Below are positions 14,617-22,788 of a stretch of DNA of 38,529 nt, piece by piece. Source of the DNA: Patescibacteria group bacterium UBA1370 (lineage in GTDB: Bacteria > Patescibacteriota > Microgenomatia > UBA1400 > PJMF01); NCBI GenBank assembly GCA_002306315.1, contig DBRK01000020.1:1-38529 (forward strand), read 5' to 3'. The position numbers and the translations under genes are program-made. The notes below the pieces were generated by a model that saw only the letters and a program-made list of their open reading frames with translations, was not told where the DNA came from and did no database searches. Position 1 is the first letter of the stretch; the number at the start of each line of letters is the position of its first letter.

Positions 14617-15798
14617 ATGTACAAAAAAATTCTGCTCATCGCTGTTGTTGTCTACGCGGTTTCCGCCGGACTGTCATACGCGGTCTTCACTAAAATTGGT
14701 TTGCCAATGTCAAGGACGGTGGTGGAAGAGAACCTGCCTGAAGAAACCGCATTAGGCGCGCTTTTGAATATCGATCCCAATGAACCACGTGACCAAGCCT
14801 GTCCTCTCAACGGCAAACTCTACACCAATACTGAACGCCAAGCCTGGGAGAAACGCCGGCCGTTGGCAGTGATGATTGAAAATGATGTCAACGCCAGGCC
14901 ACAAGCTGGCTTGGGTTCAGCAGATGTAGTTTATGAAGCCATTGCAGAAGGCGGTATCACGCGGTTTATGGCTATGTTTTACTGTGGTGCCCAGAGATAT
15001 GACACCACCCTTGCCCCAATTCGTTCAGCTAGAACCTACTTCATTGATTGGGCTTCTGGATATAACTTCCCGCTCTATGTTCACGTTGGCGGAGCCAATA
15101 TTCCTGGTCCAACTGATGCTCTAGGCCAAATCAATACCTATGGCTGGGCAATGCAAAATGACATCAACCAATTCTCTGTAGGATATCCAACCTTTGTACG
15201 CAATGCCAACCGTTTGGGCCGGCCAGTTGCCACAGAACACACCATGGAAACCACTACTGAAAAACTGTGGGCAGTGGGTGAGGACCGCGGTTGGACAAAT
15301 ATGTCACCCAACAGAAGAATTGCGGGACAAGCTGTTCCGGGCATGGACTGGAAAGATGGGTTCACACCCTGGACCTTCCAGGACGGCAATCCAGGTGCTG
15401 GTATTACTGCCAAGATCGCCTACAACTTCTGGAGTGGTTACAATGACTTTTCTGTAGCCTGGGAATATGATCAAGCCACCAACACCTACAAACGGACCAT
15501 GGGCAGCGAGCCGCATGTCGACCAAAACTCCAATGAGCAGATCGCCGCTTCTAATGTGGTGGTTTTGCTCACCGATGAACGAGGTCCCATCAATGAGGCA
15601 AAGCACATGCTCTACAGGACAACCGGTACTGGCAACGCTTTGATCTTTCAAAACGGTCAAGCCATCCAAGCTCGGTGGAGCAAACCCACTCGCACCGATG
15701 AGTTGACATTTGTGGACAATCGGGGCAATCCGGTTCAGATGGTCCGAGGCTTGACTTGGATCTCTGTCATAGATAGCGGCAATCAAGTCACCTACTAG
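14617..15798 (+). CDS. DUF3048 (YerB-like) exported protein
   Basis: 393 residues with an N-terminal membrane anchor (about residues 4-24). The DUF3048 core is clear: 'RRPLAVMIENDVNARPQAGL', 'GSADVVYEAIAEGGITRFMA', 'IRSARTYFIDWASGY' and the C-terminal 'QARWSKPTRTDELTFVD' region, in the order seen in Bacillus YerB. The biochemical role is not established; the family is found in Gram-positives and CPR, and a cell-envelope role is assumed. ATG 14617 is preferred over the upstream in-frame TTG 14587 because AAGGAG (14607-14612) lies just before it. Two Cys residues (DQACPL and FYCGAQ regions) could form a disulfide outside the cell. Confidence 0.88.
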   Translation: MYKKILLIAVVVYAVSAGLSYAVFTKIGLPMSRTVVEENLPEETALGALLNIDPNEPRDQACPLNGKLYTNTERQAWEKRRPLAVMIENDVNARPQAGLGSADVVYEAIAEGGITRFMAMFYCGAQRYDTTLAPIRSARTYFIDWASGYNFPLYVHVGGANIPGPTDALGQINTYGWAMQNDINQFSVGYPTFVRNANRLGRPVATEHTMETTTEKLWAVGEDRGWTNMSPNRRIAGQAVPGMDWKDGFTPWTFQDGNPGAGITAKIAYNFWSGYNDFSVAWEYDQATNTYKRTMGSEPHVDQNSNEQIAASNVVVLLTDERGPINEAKHMLYRTTGTGNALIFQNGQAIQARWSKPTRTDELTFVDNRGNPVQMVRGLTWISVIDSGNQVTY

Positions 15799-15865
15799 GC
15801 TGCAGGCAAAATTGCCCGGCAAATAAAGGAAACTCCTACTGGCAAGAAGCTCACATCTCTGCTAC

Positions 15866-15871
15866 TATAAT
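15866..15871 (+). promoter_or_regulatory. -10 box of the winged-helix gene
   Basis: A perfect TATAAT, 22 nt before ATG 15894. No good -35 hexamer is seen at 16-18 nt upstream, so strength is uncertain. Confidence 0.45.
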
Positions 15872-15893
15872 TAGAGTACAAAGTGTTATCAAT

Positions 15894-16496
15894 ATGGCAG
15901 CACTACAAGACTTCATGATATCCCGCGTCCGGGTGAAAATGCTGGAGCTATTCTTCTCCGATCCGGATGAAATGTTTTACGTCAGAGAGATTACTCGGCA
16001 AATTAAGGAAGAGATTAATGCTGTCCGGCGCGAGTTGGATCGGATGGTTGGCTCGGGTCTGCTCAAAAGCGAGCAGCGGGGAAACAGGCTGTATTATTTC
16101 CTCAACAAGCGTTATCCCTACTACAATGAGCTCGAGCAAATGGTGGTCAAAAGCATCGGTTTAGGTAGAAAGATCCGCAAGTTTCGCCGCAAGTTGGGTA
16201 GCCTCAGTTACGTAATGTTTTCCGGTAAATTTATTAAAAGGCAGCCCCCACGGCAGGGTGAAGTGGACTTGTTGGTGATTGGCGAAGTGGTGTTACAGGA
16301 ATTGAATACCTTAATAAAAGAGGAAGAAAAGAAAATTGGCCGGGAGATAAATTACGCAGTCTTCAGTGAAGAAGAGTTTGAATTTCGCAAAACCCGGCGC
16401 GATCCTTTTGTAATGGACATTCTTTATGGCAGCCGGGTGATGGTGATTGGCAGCGAAGAAGAATTTGTGGAGCGGCAGGTGCCCGGCCTTAGCTAG
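15894..16496 (+). CDS. winged-helix protein with degenerate nucleotidyltransferase-like domain
   Basis: 200 residues. The first 75 form a winged helix: 'RVKMLELFFSDPDEMFYVREITRQI' (helices 1 and 2), 'INAVRRELDRMVGSGLL' (recognition helix) and 'SEQRGNRLYYFLNK' (wing), as in ArsR or TrmB-like regulators. The rest (about 85-195) resembles a MNT-type nucleotidyltransferase: 'SYVMFSGKFIKRQ', where active enzymes have G-S-x-A-x-G, then 'GEVDLLVIGEV', matching the D-x-D-L-L-V-I-G strand. Only one of the two catalytic acidic residues is clear and the glycine-serine loop is altered, so transferase activity is doubtful. It may be a DNA-binding sensor. It lies just before secD with a short gap and may be co-transcribed with it. 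Confidence 0.7.
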   Translation: MAALQDFMISRVRVKMLELFFSDPDEMFYVREITRQIKEEINAVRRELDRMVGSGLLKSEQRGNRLYYFLNKRYPYYNELEQMVVKSIGLGRKIRKFRRKLGSLSYVMFSGKFIKRQPPRQGEVDLLVIGEVVLQELNTLIKEEEKKIGREINYAVFSEEEFEFRKTRRDPFVMDILYGSRVMVIGSEEEFVERQVPGLS

Positions 16497-16508
16497 ATAT
16501 AGCAGAGT

Positions 16509-17903
16509 ATGTCCAAAACCCTCCGAAATTTTATATTTATTGTTCTGATTACGATTTTCGGCGCGGTGATAGCCTTGCCGGAATCGCTGACCTTCTCTCT
16601 GCCAGTTCCAGGCAATGAACGGACAATTACTATTGGTTCGCCGGTCATAAATTTTAATCTAGGTGGTAGGCAGATTACTAAAAAATTTGAGTTCAAGCGA
16701 GGCTTGGATATTCAGGGCGGTATGCAAGTGGTCTTGCGGGCTGATGTCAGTAATATTGCTGAACAAGACCGTTTGTCAGCGCTGGAATCTGCTCGAAATA
16801 TTATTCTCAGACGGGTTGACTTATATGGTATTGCCGAACCGACAGTGCAGACGGCTATGTCTAACAACGAGTATCGACTGATTGTTGAGTTGCCCGGTGT
16901 TTCCAACCCTCAGGAAGCATTATCTCTGGTAGGTCAAACGGCACTCTTGGATTTCCGTTTGTTTGACCAAACCCTGCCGGAAGAACCAGTCAGTGAAGAC
17001 GCAACCGCCAGCGCAGAACCGTTGATTCAACTAGTAGAGACCGGATTGACGGGCCAGCAACTAAAACGGTCCACGGTTGACTTTGACCCTAACACCGGAG
17101 AGCCGGTGGTGTTTTTAGAATTTAGTGAAGAAGGAAGAGAAATCTTTGCTCAGGTCACCAGCGATCACACCGGTGAAATGCTTGGCATTTTTCTTGATGG
17201 CAGTTTGTTGATGGCTCCAACAATCAACACACCCATAGTTGACGGCCGGGCGACAATCACCGGCGGCTTTACCATTGATGAAGCTAAACAGCTTAGCATC
17301 CAGCTCAATGCTGGGGCTTTGCCAGTACCGATTGAAGTGTTGGAGCAGCGGACAATTGGCGCTAGCCTTGGCCAGGACTCAGTAGAAAAAAGCCTTATGG
17401 CTGGCTTGGTTGGTTTAGGCTTGGTGATGCTGTTTATGATTTTGTACTATGGCGTCAAAGGAATCTTGGCGAGTATGGCATTGATTGTTTATGCGATCTT
17501 AACAATAGCTATCTATAAGACGATGGGAGTGACATTAACCTTACCAGGTATTGCCGGCTTGATTCTGTCTATTGGCATGGCTGTGGATGCAAATATCTTG
17601 ATATTTGAAAGAATGAAAGAGGAGTTACGGGTCGGCAAGCCGTTTGCAGTAGCCATGGAGCTTGGTTTTGGACGGGCCTGGGACAGCATCAAAGATGCAA
17701 ATCTGGCCACTATCATAACTTCGCTGATTTTGATTAATCCATTCAATTTGTCATTTTTGAATACCAGCGGGTTAGTAAGAGGGTTTGGTATTACTCTCTT
17801 GATTGGTGTTTTGCTATCGCTATTTACTGGTGTAGTAGTGACCAGGACCTTGCTTAGGCTGTTTTTGAAGCCTAATTATCATATTGCTAAGGCTAAGGAG
17901 TAG
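16509..17903 (+). CDS. secD: protein translocase subunit SecD
   Basis: A 464-residue RND-type translocase subunit. The first helix (about 8-24) is followed by 'FKRGLDIQGGMQVVLRADV' (motif D1), the P1 domain with 'YRLIVELPGVSNPQEAL', the large external loop ending in 'ATITGGFTIDEAKQLSIQLN', and 'ALPVPIEVLEQRTIGASLGQ' before the five-helix C-terminal half with 'GIAGLILSIGMAVDANILIF' (motif D5) and 'FGRAWDSIKDANLATIITSL' (motif D6). Complete but shorter than proteobacterial SecD. Works with SecF, six bases downstream, to pull exported proteins out of SecYEG using the proton gradient. Confidence 0.96.
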   Translation: MSKTLRNFIFIVLITIFGAVIALPESLTFSLPVPGNERTITIGSPVINFNLGGRQITKKFEFKRGLDIQGGMQVVLRADVSNIAEQDRLSALESARNIILRRVDLYGIAEPTVQTAMSNNEYRLIVELPGVSNPQEALSLVGQTALLDFRLFDQTLPEEPVSEDATASAEPLIQLVETGLTGQQLKRSTVDFDPNTGEPVVFLEFSEEGREIFAQVTSDHTGEMLGIFLDGSLLMAPTINTPIVDGRATITGGFTIDEAKQLSIQLNAGALPVPIEVLEQRTIGASLGQDSVEKSLMAGLVGLGLVMLFMILYYGVKGILASMALIVYAILTIAIYKTMGVTLTLPGIAGLILSIGMAVDANILIFERMKEELRVGKPFAVAMELGFGRAWDSIKDANLATIITSLILINPFNLSFLNTSGLVRGFGITLLIGVLLSLFTGVVVTRTLLRLFLKPNYHIAKAKE

Positions 17904-17909
17904 AAGATT

Positions 17910-18803
17910 ATGCTGATTATGAAATACCGGCCGCTGTTTTTTCTGATATCGCTGTTCTTTTTGGTGCCGAGCATTATTTCATTGACTCTATATGGCTTGA
18001 AACCGTCCATAGATTTCACCGGCGGCTCGATGCTTGAGATACGGGTGAGTGAAGAAGTGAGTTTAGAGCGCGATCAAGTCAGGGAAGCTGTTGGCGATCT
18101 GTATGACGTGCAGAATGTCCAACAAGTCGGTCCGGGTCAGTACAGTATTGACGGCAACTTTGTTACCAATGAGGTCAAGGAAAATGTTCTAGGAAAACTG
18201 CGCGAGCAATTCGGCGAAGTTGAAGAAGTGCGTTTTGATACAGTCGGCGCCACTGTCAGTGCCGAGCTGATTAGAAAAACCGCTGCAGCTGTATTGCTGG
18301 TGGCGGGGTTAATCGCTGTCTACGTTTGGCACCAGTTCGATGAACTCAAATATGGCGTTTGCGCCATTTTGGCTATGGTTCATGACTCGGTGATTTTGTT
18401 GGGAGTATTCAGTATTCTGGGTCATTTCTTGGGAGTTGAGGTTGATATTTTGTTTGTAACAGCACTGTTGACTACTTTGTCATTCTCCATCCATGACACA
18501 ATTGTGGTCTTTGACCGGATTAGAGAACTGTATAGGAAAAACAGGCGTGTACCATACGAAGCTCTGGTTAATACAGCTGTAATTGAGACTCTGAGCCGTT
18601 CTATCAATAATTCAGTGACAATTATTATTATGCTGTTGGCGTTGGTGTTATTAGGTGGTGAAACCATCCGCTGGTTTGCTCTGGCTCTATTGGTTGGCGC
18701 TGTCACCGGGACATATTCTTCTACCTTCACCGCCGCGCCTCTCCTGTTGCTTTGGGAGGACATAGTTGCCAAAAGGAGAGAGCTTAAAAGGAACAGGCGA
18801 TGA
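17910..18803 (+). CDS. secF: protein translocase subunit SecF
   Basis: 297 residues. 'LKPSIDFTGGSMLEIRVSE' is the SecF signature after helix 1. The small external domain follows, then 'VGATVSAELIRKTAAAVLLV', 'VHDSVILLGVFSILG', 'LLTTLSFSIHDTIVVFDRIRE' and 'INNSVTIIIMLLALVLLGGE', the conserved helices of the family. ATG 17910 or 17919 are both possible. Its stop overlaps the next gene start by four bases. Confidence 0.95.
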   Translation: MLIMKYRPLFFLISLFFLVPSIISLTLYGLKPSIDFTGGSMLEIRVSEEVSLERDQVREAVGDLYDVQNVQQVGPGQYSIDGNFVTNEVKENVLGKLREQFGEVEEVRFDTVGATVSAELIRKTAAAVLLVAGLIAVYVWHQFDELKYGVCAILAMVHDSVILLGVFSILGHFLGVEVDILFVTALLTTLSFSIHDTIVVFDRIRELYRKNRRVPYEALVNTAVIETLSRSINNSVTIIIMLLALVLLGGETIRWFALALLVGAVTGTYSSTFTAAPLLLLWEDIVAKRRELKRNRR

Positions 18804-19300
18804 ACACCACTGATGACGCAGTGAATACTGCCGCGGAGAAAAGTTTTCTGAAGTATCCCACTGGGACCATTAGAAAGGGTGAATTTTGTCGCTGCTGCAA
18901 CCGCTACAACAGCCGGAATGTAACTAGCAACCTGATTTTATTGGATGAGAAAAACCGGGTGTTGTTGATTAAGAGAGGTCACGACCCAGAGGCAGAGAAA
19001 TGGGCTTTGCCCGGTGGATATCTGGAATGGGATGAAACGGTAGAAGAGGCAGCAGTCAGGGAGATTTACGAAGAAACAGGGTTAAGGATTGGTGAAGTGG
19101 TTTTGGCTTCAGTGCGCTCCGACCTCTCTTCCGGAGATGAGCGGCAAAATGTTGATTTAATGTTTATCTCCCGCGAGTACCAAGGCGAGGTCAAAGTTGA
19201 TGGGGTTGAGATCAAAGATGCGGGGTGGTTTAATATTGAACAGTTGCCGGAAGATATTGCTTTCGGTCATAACAAAATTATCAAGGAGGTGGTGAGATGA
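18800..19300 (+). CDS. NUDIX hydrolase
   Basis: 166 residues. The Nudix box is complete: 'GYLEWDETVEEAAVREIYEE', then TG, fitting G-x5-E-x7-R-E-U-x-E-E-x-G-U. The preceding 'KWALPGG' is the standard entry. A Cys-rich N-terminus (FCRCCNRYNS) could be a reduced zinc site as in NUDIX proteins with an N-terminal ribbon, but no second Cys pair is seen. The substrate is not shown; such proteins sanitise nucleotides or cleave ADP-ribose and NADH. Start by ATGA overlap with secF. Confidence 0.9.
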   Translation: MNTTDDAVNTAAEKSFLKYPTGTIRKGEFCRCCNRYNSRNVTSNLILLDEKNRVLLIKRGHDPEAEKWALPGGYLEWDETVEEAAVREIYEETGLRIGEVVLASVRSDLSSGDERQNVDLMFISREYQGEVKVDGVEIKDAGWFNIEQLPEDIAFGHNKIIKEVVR

Positions 19301-19485
19301 CAAAGAGCGGGGAAATCCCACAAAGTGAGATAGATCAAGGTGGCCAAGAGTCTAATAGAACCCTTGAAAGGATTGCAGCTGATGCAGAACAAAGACGTAA
19401 GCGAGCTGTTAAATTGACTAGAGAAAGAAGAGATGAAACAGAAACACCAGAACAAAGATTAATAAGACTTAGAACAGGGGGTTAG
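19297..19485 (+). CDS. small charged protein
   Basis: 62 residues, hydrophilic and strongly charged (Arg, Glu, Gln), predicted as one long helix: 'RTLERIAADAEQRRKRAVKL'. Supported by ATGA overlap with the NUDIX gene and a GGAGGTGG ribosome site (19285-19292). Its end overlaps the convergent cca gene by four bases. No family recognised. Confidence 0.5.
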   Translation: MTKSGEIPQSEIDQGGQESNRTLERIAADAEQRRKRAVKLTRERRDETETPEQRLIRLRTGG

Positions 19486-21065
19486 ACGACCAATTCTTTA
19501 GCCTTCTCCAACAGTATCTCTTTCTGATTTAGTTGCGGATCATCCAGTACCAGCTCAAACAGCTCATTGAGCACCCGGCCCAGCTCTGGCCCGGGTTGCA
19601 TTCCCAATTCCCGCATTAAATCATGACCGTTGATGGCTAAGTCGCGAATTTCCATGGGCTGATGCAGTTGTTCAACCATCCGCGCTTTCATCTCCTCCAA
19701 ACGCCAGCTGGTGCGACGGGCGCCGCTGCCCAGGCGGTCGCCTTCGCGCAGATCCAGAATGTCATCAATGTTATTCAAACCAACCTTGCGCATAAAGCGG
19801 CGGATAGATGCATCTGTGTTTTCCGGTTGATAGTAAAACATGTGGTAGCGGACTAGGATAAAAATCCGCTCTTGATCTTGGCGGGAAAGCCTAAGGCGTT
19901 CAGCAATTTTCTTGGCCATCCGTGAGCCGATAATTTCGTGGTTATAAAAAGTGATTTTGCCATCGCTGTCGGCGTAGGTGCGAGGTTTGGCAATATCATG
20001 AATTAAAGTTGCCAGCCGGACAATCGGATCAGTTGAAGGACAGGCGGCTAGGGCATCAAGGCTGTGAGTCCAGACATCGGTAGTGTGATGACCGCCTTGC
20101 TCGACACCCTTTCCCTCCAAGAGTTCCGGGATGATGTGAACCAGCAAGCCGGTTTCATCGAGCATCTCCACAGCTTCTTTAGGAAAGCGGCTAGCCAGCA
20201 TTTTTAAGAACTCGGCAGAAATTCGTTCAAAGCTTATATTGGTTATCAAATCAGAATTTTTGATAATCGCCTCATAAGTTATTTCATCTATTTTACAATT
20301 CAGCTGCACCGACAACCTGATTGCCCTGAGCATCCGCAAAGCGTCCTCCCGGAAGCGATCGCCAGGGTTGCCGACAGTGCGAATGATCTTTTGTTTCAGA
20401 TCTTCCACACCCCCATGCAAATCAACAATTTCGTACTCGCTTGGGTCCAGCTGCAACAGGTCGGTCTCTTTCCTCTCAGCGATCTTTTCAAGTGCCTCTG
20501 CATTGATCTTAAGTGCCAAAGCATTGATAGTAAAATCGCGTCGTTCCAGATCTTCCTCAATGCTTTCACCCCAATCCACAAAATCCGGACGACGGTGATC
20601 GCTGTAAGCCCCTTCAGAACGATAAGTGGTGATCTCAAAATTACGCTCCTGCTTTTCCTTTTTTTCAGGATCGGCTGAAGCCTCAGGCACTTCCAAGGAA
20701 ATATGAATCTTGGTGGCTTTTGCCAGGTCAATAATTCGCTTGGGAGATTGTGCGGCTTCTTCTGCCTGAGTATCTGAGGGTTCAGGCAATCCAAATTGCG
20801 CTCGCAAATCTTCTGGGGTAATCATTACTGTCCCAAACTGGTTTTCGTAAAAAGCCTCAGGAAACACTGCAATAATTTCTTCCGGGCGAGCGTTGGTGGT
20901 GAAATCAAAATCCAGGCGTTCGGGTTGAGTTCTCAGATCACCATCAGGAGCCAGTAAAAGGTCGCGGACCGCCCCGCCAACAATGTAGGCTTCATAACCC
21001 GCGTCTTGAAGAGCTTTGAGAATTACCGCCGGTTCAACCGGCAACTGCAGCCTGGAATTTAGCAT
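19482..21065 (-). CDS. cca: CCA tRNA nucleotidyltransferase with HD domain
   Basis: 527 residues. The class II head has 'AYIVGGAVRDLLLA' (G-G-x-V-R-D), 'LDFDFTTNARPEE' (catalytic D-x-D) and 'ERRDFTINALAL', followed by 'REDALRMLRAIRLSVQLN' of the RNA-binding neck. A C-terminal HD domain carries 'WTHSLDALAA' and 'RLATLIHDIAKPRTYA'. An acidic and Lys-rich insert of about 50 residues (about 105-150, EEAAQSPKR to EKKEKQE) breaks the head between two strands and is longer than in typical members. ATG 21065 is chosen; an in-frame ATG at 21128 would overlap the divergent recJ start. It adds or repairs CCA, needed here because the tRNA genes do not encode it. Confidence 0.95.
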   Translation of the reverse strand: MLNSRLQLPVEPAVILKALQDAGYEAYIVGGAVRDLLLAPDGDLRTQPERLDFDFTTNARPEEIIAVFPEAFYENQFGTVMITPEDLRAQFGLPEPSDTQAEEAAQSPKRIIDLAKATKIHISLEVPEASADPEKKEKQERNFEITTYRSEGAYSDHRRPDFVDWGESIEEDLERRDFTINALALKINAEALEKIAERKETDLLQLDPSEYEIVDLHGGVEDLKQKIIRTVGNPGDRFREDALRMLRAIRLSVQLNCKIDEITYEAIIKNSDLITNISFERISAEFLKMLASRFPKEAVEMLDETGLLVHIIPELLEGKGVEQGGHHTTDVWTHSLDALAACPSTDPIVRLATLIHDIAKPRTYADSDGKITFYNHEIIGSRMAKKIAERLRLSRQDQERIFILVRYHMFYYQPENTDASIRRFMRKVGLNNIDDILDLREGDRLGSGARRTSWRLEEMKARMVEQLHQPMEIRDLAINGHDLMRELGMQPGPELGRVLNELFELVLDDPQLNQKEILLEKAKELVV

Positions 21066-21126
21066 AGGCTCATTATACAAGAAGCCGGGACTTCCTGGCG
21101 AATAGGTTTTGCAGTAGGATAGGGGC

Positions 21127-22788
21127 ATGAAAAAGCTCTGGAGGATTCAGCATCCAGGCATACCAGCCACACTAGAAGAGTTGCGGGGTATTTTGCTTCA
21201 GAATCGCGGCATCAGCAATCCGGAAGCATTTTTCTCTACGAAGCATCCTTTAGACCTGACTCTGGAAGACACTGGTATCAGAGCAGCTGAAATGGAAAAA
21301 GCTATTTCCAGGCTGAAACAAGCCAGAGCAAATGAGGAAGATGTTTTAGTTTTTGGTGATTATGACGCTGACGGTATCAGCGCTACTGCCATTCTATGGC
21401 TGACACTGCACCACCTAGGTTATAAAACCAGGCCTTTCATACCCCACCGGGCCAAACATGGTTACGGGATTTCTAACAGGGCTCTTGATGAGATTCTTGC
21501 TGGAGAAATGCCAGATTTGATTGTCACTGTGGATAATGGGATTGTGGCTCATGGTCCGGCAGCAAGGATTCGAGAAGCAGGAATAGATTTAATCATCACC
21601 GACCATCACCAACCGGAGACAGATGATACCGGGAAAACCATACTTCCCAAGGCCTTAGCGGTCGTGCATACCACCAAGCTTTGCGGCGCCACCGTAGCTT
21701 GGATGTTGGCACGGGAGTTAGATGCTGAATTTGCCGCCAGTTTGCTTGATTTGGCAACTATCGCCACCATTGCTGACCAAGTGCCGTTGGTTGGTGCTAA
21801 CCGGAGTTTTGCCAAACATGGTTTGGAAGCGCTGAAACAAACCAAGCGTCCGGGTTTACAGGCCTTATTCAAGGCAGCAAAAATTGAAAAAAGCAAAATC
21901 AATACCAGTTCAATTGGATTTGGTATCGCCCCACGGATTAATGCTATGGGCAGGTTGGAACACGGTATGGATGCCCTCCGCCTGTTGTGCACTAATAACA
22001 AAACTCGAGCAGCTGATTTAGCCGATACCTTAGTGGCAACCAATTTACGCAGGCAGGATTTGACTGATGAATTGATGCGAGAGGCCATCCATCAAGCCGA
22101 ACAACAAGTTGATGAAAAGCTGATAATTGTCAGCTCTCATGATTTTCATGATGGCATCATTGGCTTGCTTGCCGGCCGGTTGACGGAGCAGTTTTACAAA
22201 CCAGCGATTGCTATCAGTCTAAACGGCGGAGTGGCTAAGGCTTCTGCCAGAAGCGTGGCGGGAGTGAATATTGTGGAGCTCATTCGTGAAGTTCAGGATG
22301 AGCTTCTGGAGGTGGGCGGTCACCCGATGGCAGCTGGGTTTGGATTGGAGATGGATAAACTTGATTCTGTATTGCGCCGCTTGTTTGATCTTGCCAAAAA
22401 ACAGATTAATCCGGACATGCTTATTCCTTCAATTAGTATTGATTGCCAGTTGCCTTATCGTTTTATCACAGAAGAAACTGTCGATCTGATCGAGACTTTA
22501 GCGCCGTTTGGTCAGGGCAATGACCAACCGGTCTTTGAACTTGAGGGGGTGGTTGTGGATACCAAAAGAATTGGTCAGGGCGGCAGCCACCTAAAGTTGT
22601 TAATTGCCGGTCCGGATATGGAAGCCTATCGGGGACAAGGACTAGAAGCCCTTGTTTGGCGCCAGGGAGGTATTTCAAACCAGTTGGGACTCAAGCAGCC
22701 AATTAAACTAGCGGGTTATCTGGAGTTTAATCACTGGAATGGCAACCGCAAGGTGCAAATGGTGGTGAGGGAGGTAGAACTCGACTAA
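21127..22788 (+). CDS. recJ: single-stranded-DNA-specific exonuclease RecJ
   Basis: 553 residues. DHH-family motifs in order: 'VLVFGDYDADGISATAIL' (motif I), 'DLIVTVDNGI' (II), 'LIITDHHQPE' (III, the DHH), then the DHHA1 part with 'GFGIAPRINAMGRL', 'ASARSVAGVNIVEL' and 'LLEVGGHPMAAGFGLE' (the G-G-H motif). The C-terminal OB-fold region contains 'APFGQGNDQPVFELEGV'. It degrades single-stranded DNA 5' to 3' in recombination and mismatch repair. Divergent from cca, with start codons about 60 bases apart; the end overlaps the converging gene by four bases. Confidence 0.95.
   Translation: MKKLWRIQHPGIPATLEELRGILLQNRGISNPEAFFSTKHPLDLTLEDTGIRAAEMEKAISRLKQARANEEDVLVFGDYDADGISATAILWLTLHHLGYKTRPFIPHRAKHGYGISNRALDEILAGEMPDLIVTVDNGIVAHGPAARIREAGIDLIITDHHQPETDDTGKTILPKALAVVHTTKLCGATVAWMLARELDAEFAASLLDLATIATIADQVPLVGANRSFAKHGLEALKQTKRPGLQALFKAAKIEKSKINTSSIGFGIAPRINAMGRLEHGMDALRLLCTNNKTRAADLADTLVATNLRRQDLTDELMREAIHQAEQQVDEKLIIVSSHDFHDGIIGLLAGRLTEQFYKPAIAISLNGGVAKASARSVAGVNIVELIREVQDELLEVGGHPMAAGFGLEMDKLDSVLRRLFDLAKKQINPDMLIPSISIDCQLPYRFITEETVDLIETLAPFGQGNDQPVFELEGVVVDTKRIGQGGSHLKLLIAGPDMEAYRGQGLEALVWRQGGISNQLGLKQPIKLAGYLEFNHWNGNRKVQMVVREVELD

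Noticed and set aside
15803..15822. GGCAAAATTGCC hairpin after the DUF3048 gene as a terminator.
   Set aside because: The loop is very small and no T run follows.
21066..21128. Longer cca start at ATG 21128.
   Set aside because: The extra 21 residues are low-complexity, unlike the family N-terminus, and would overlap the divergent recJ start; ATG 21065 begins just before the conserved head.
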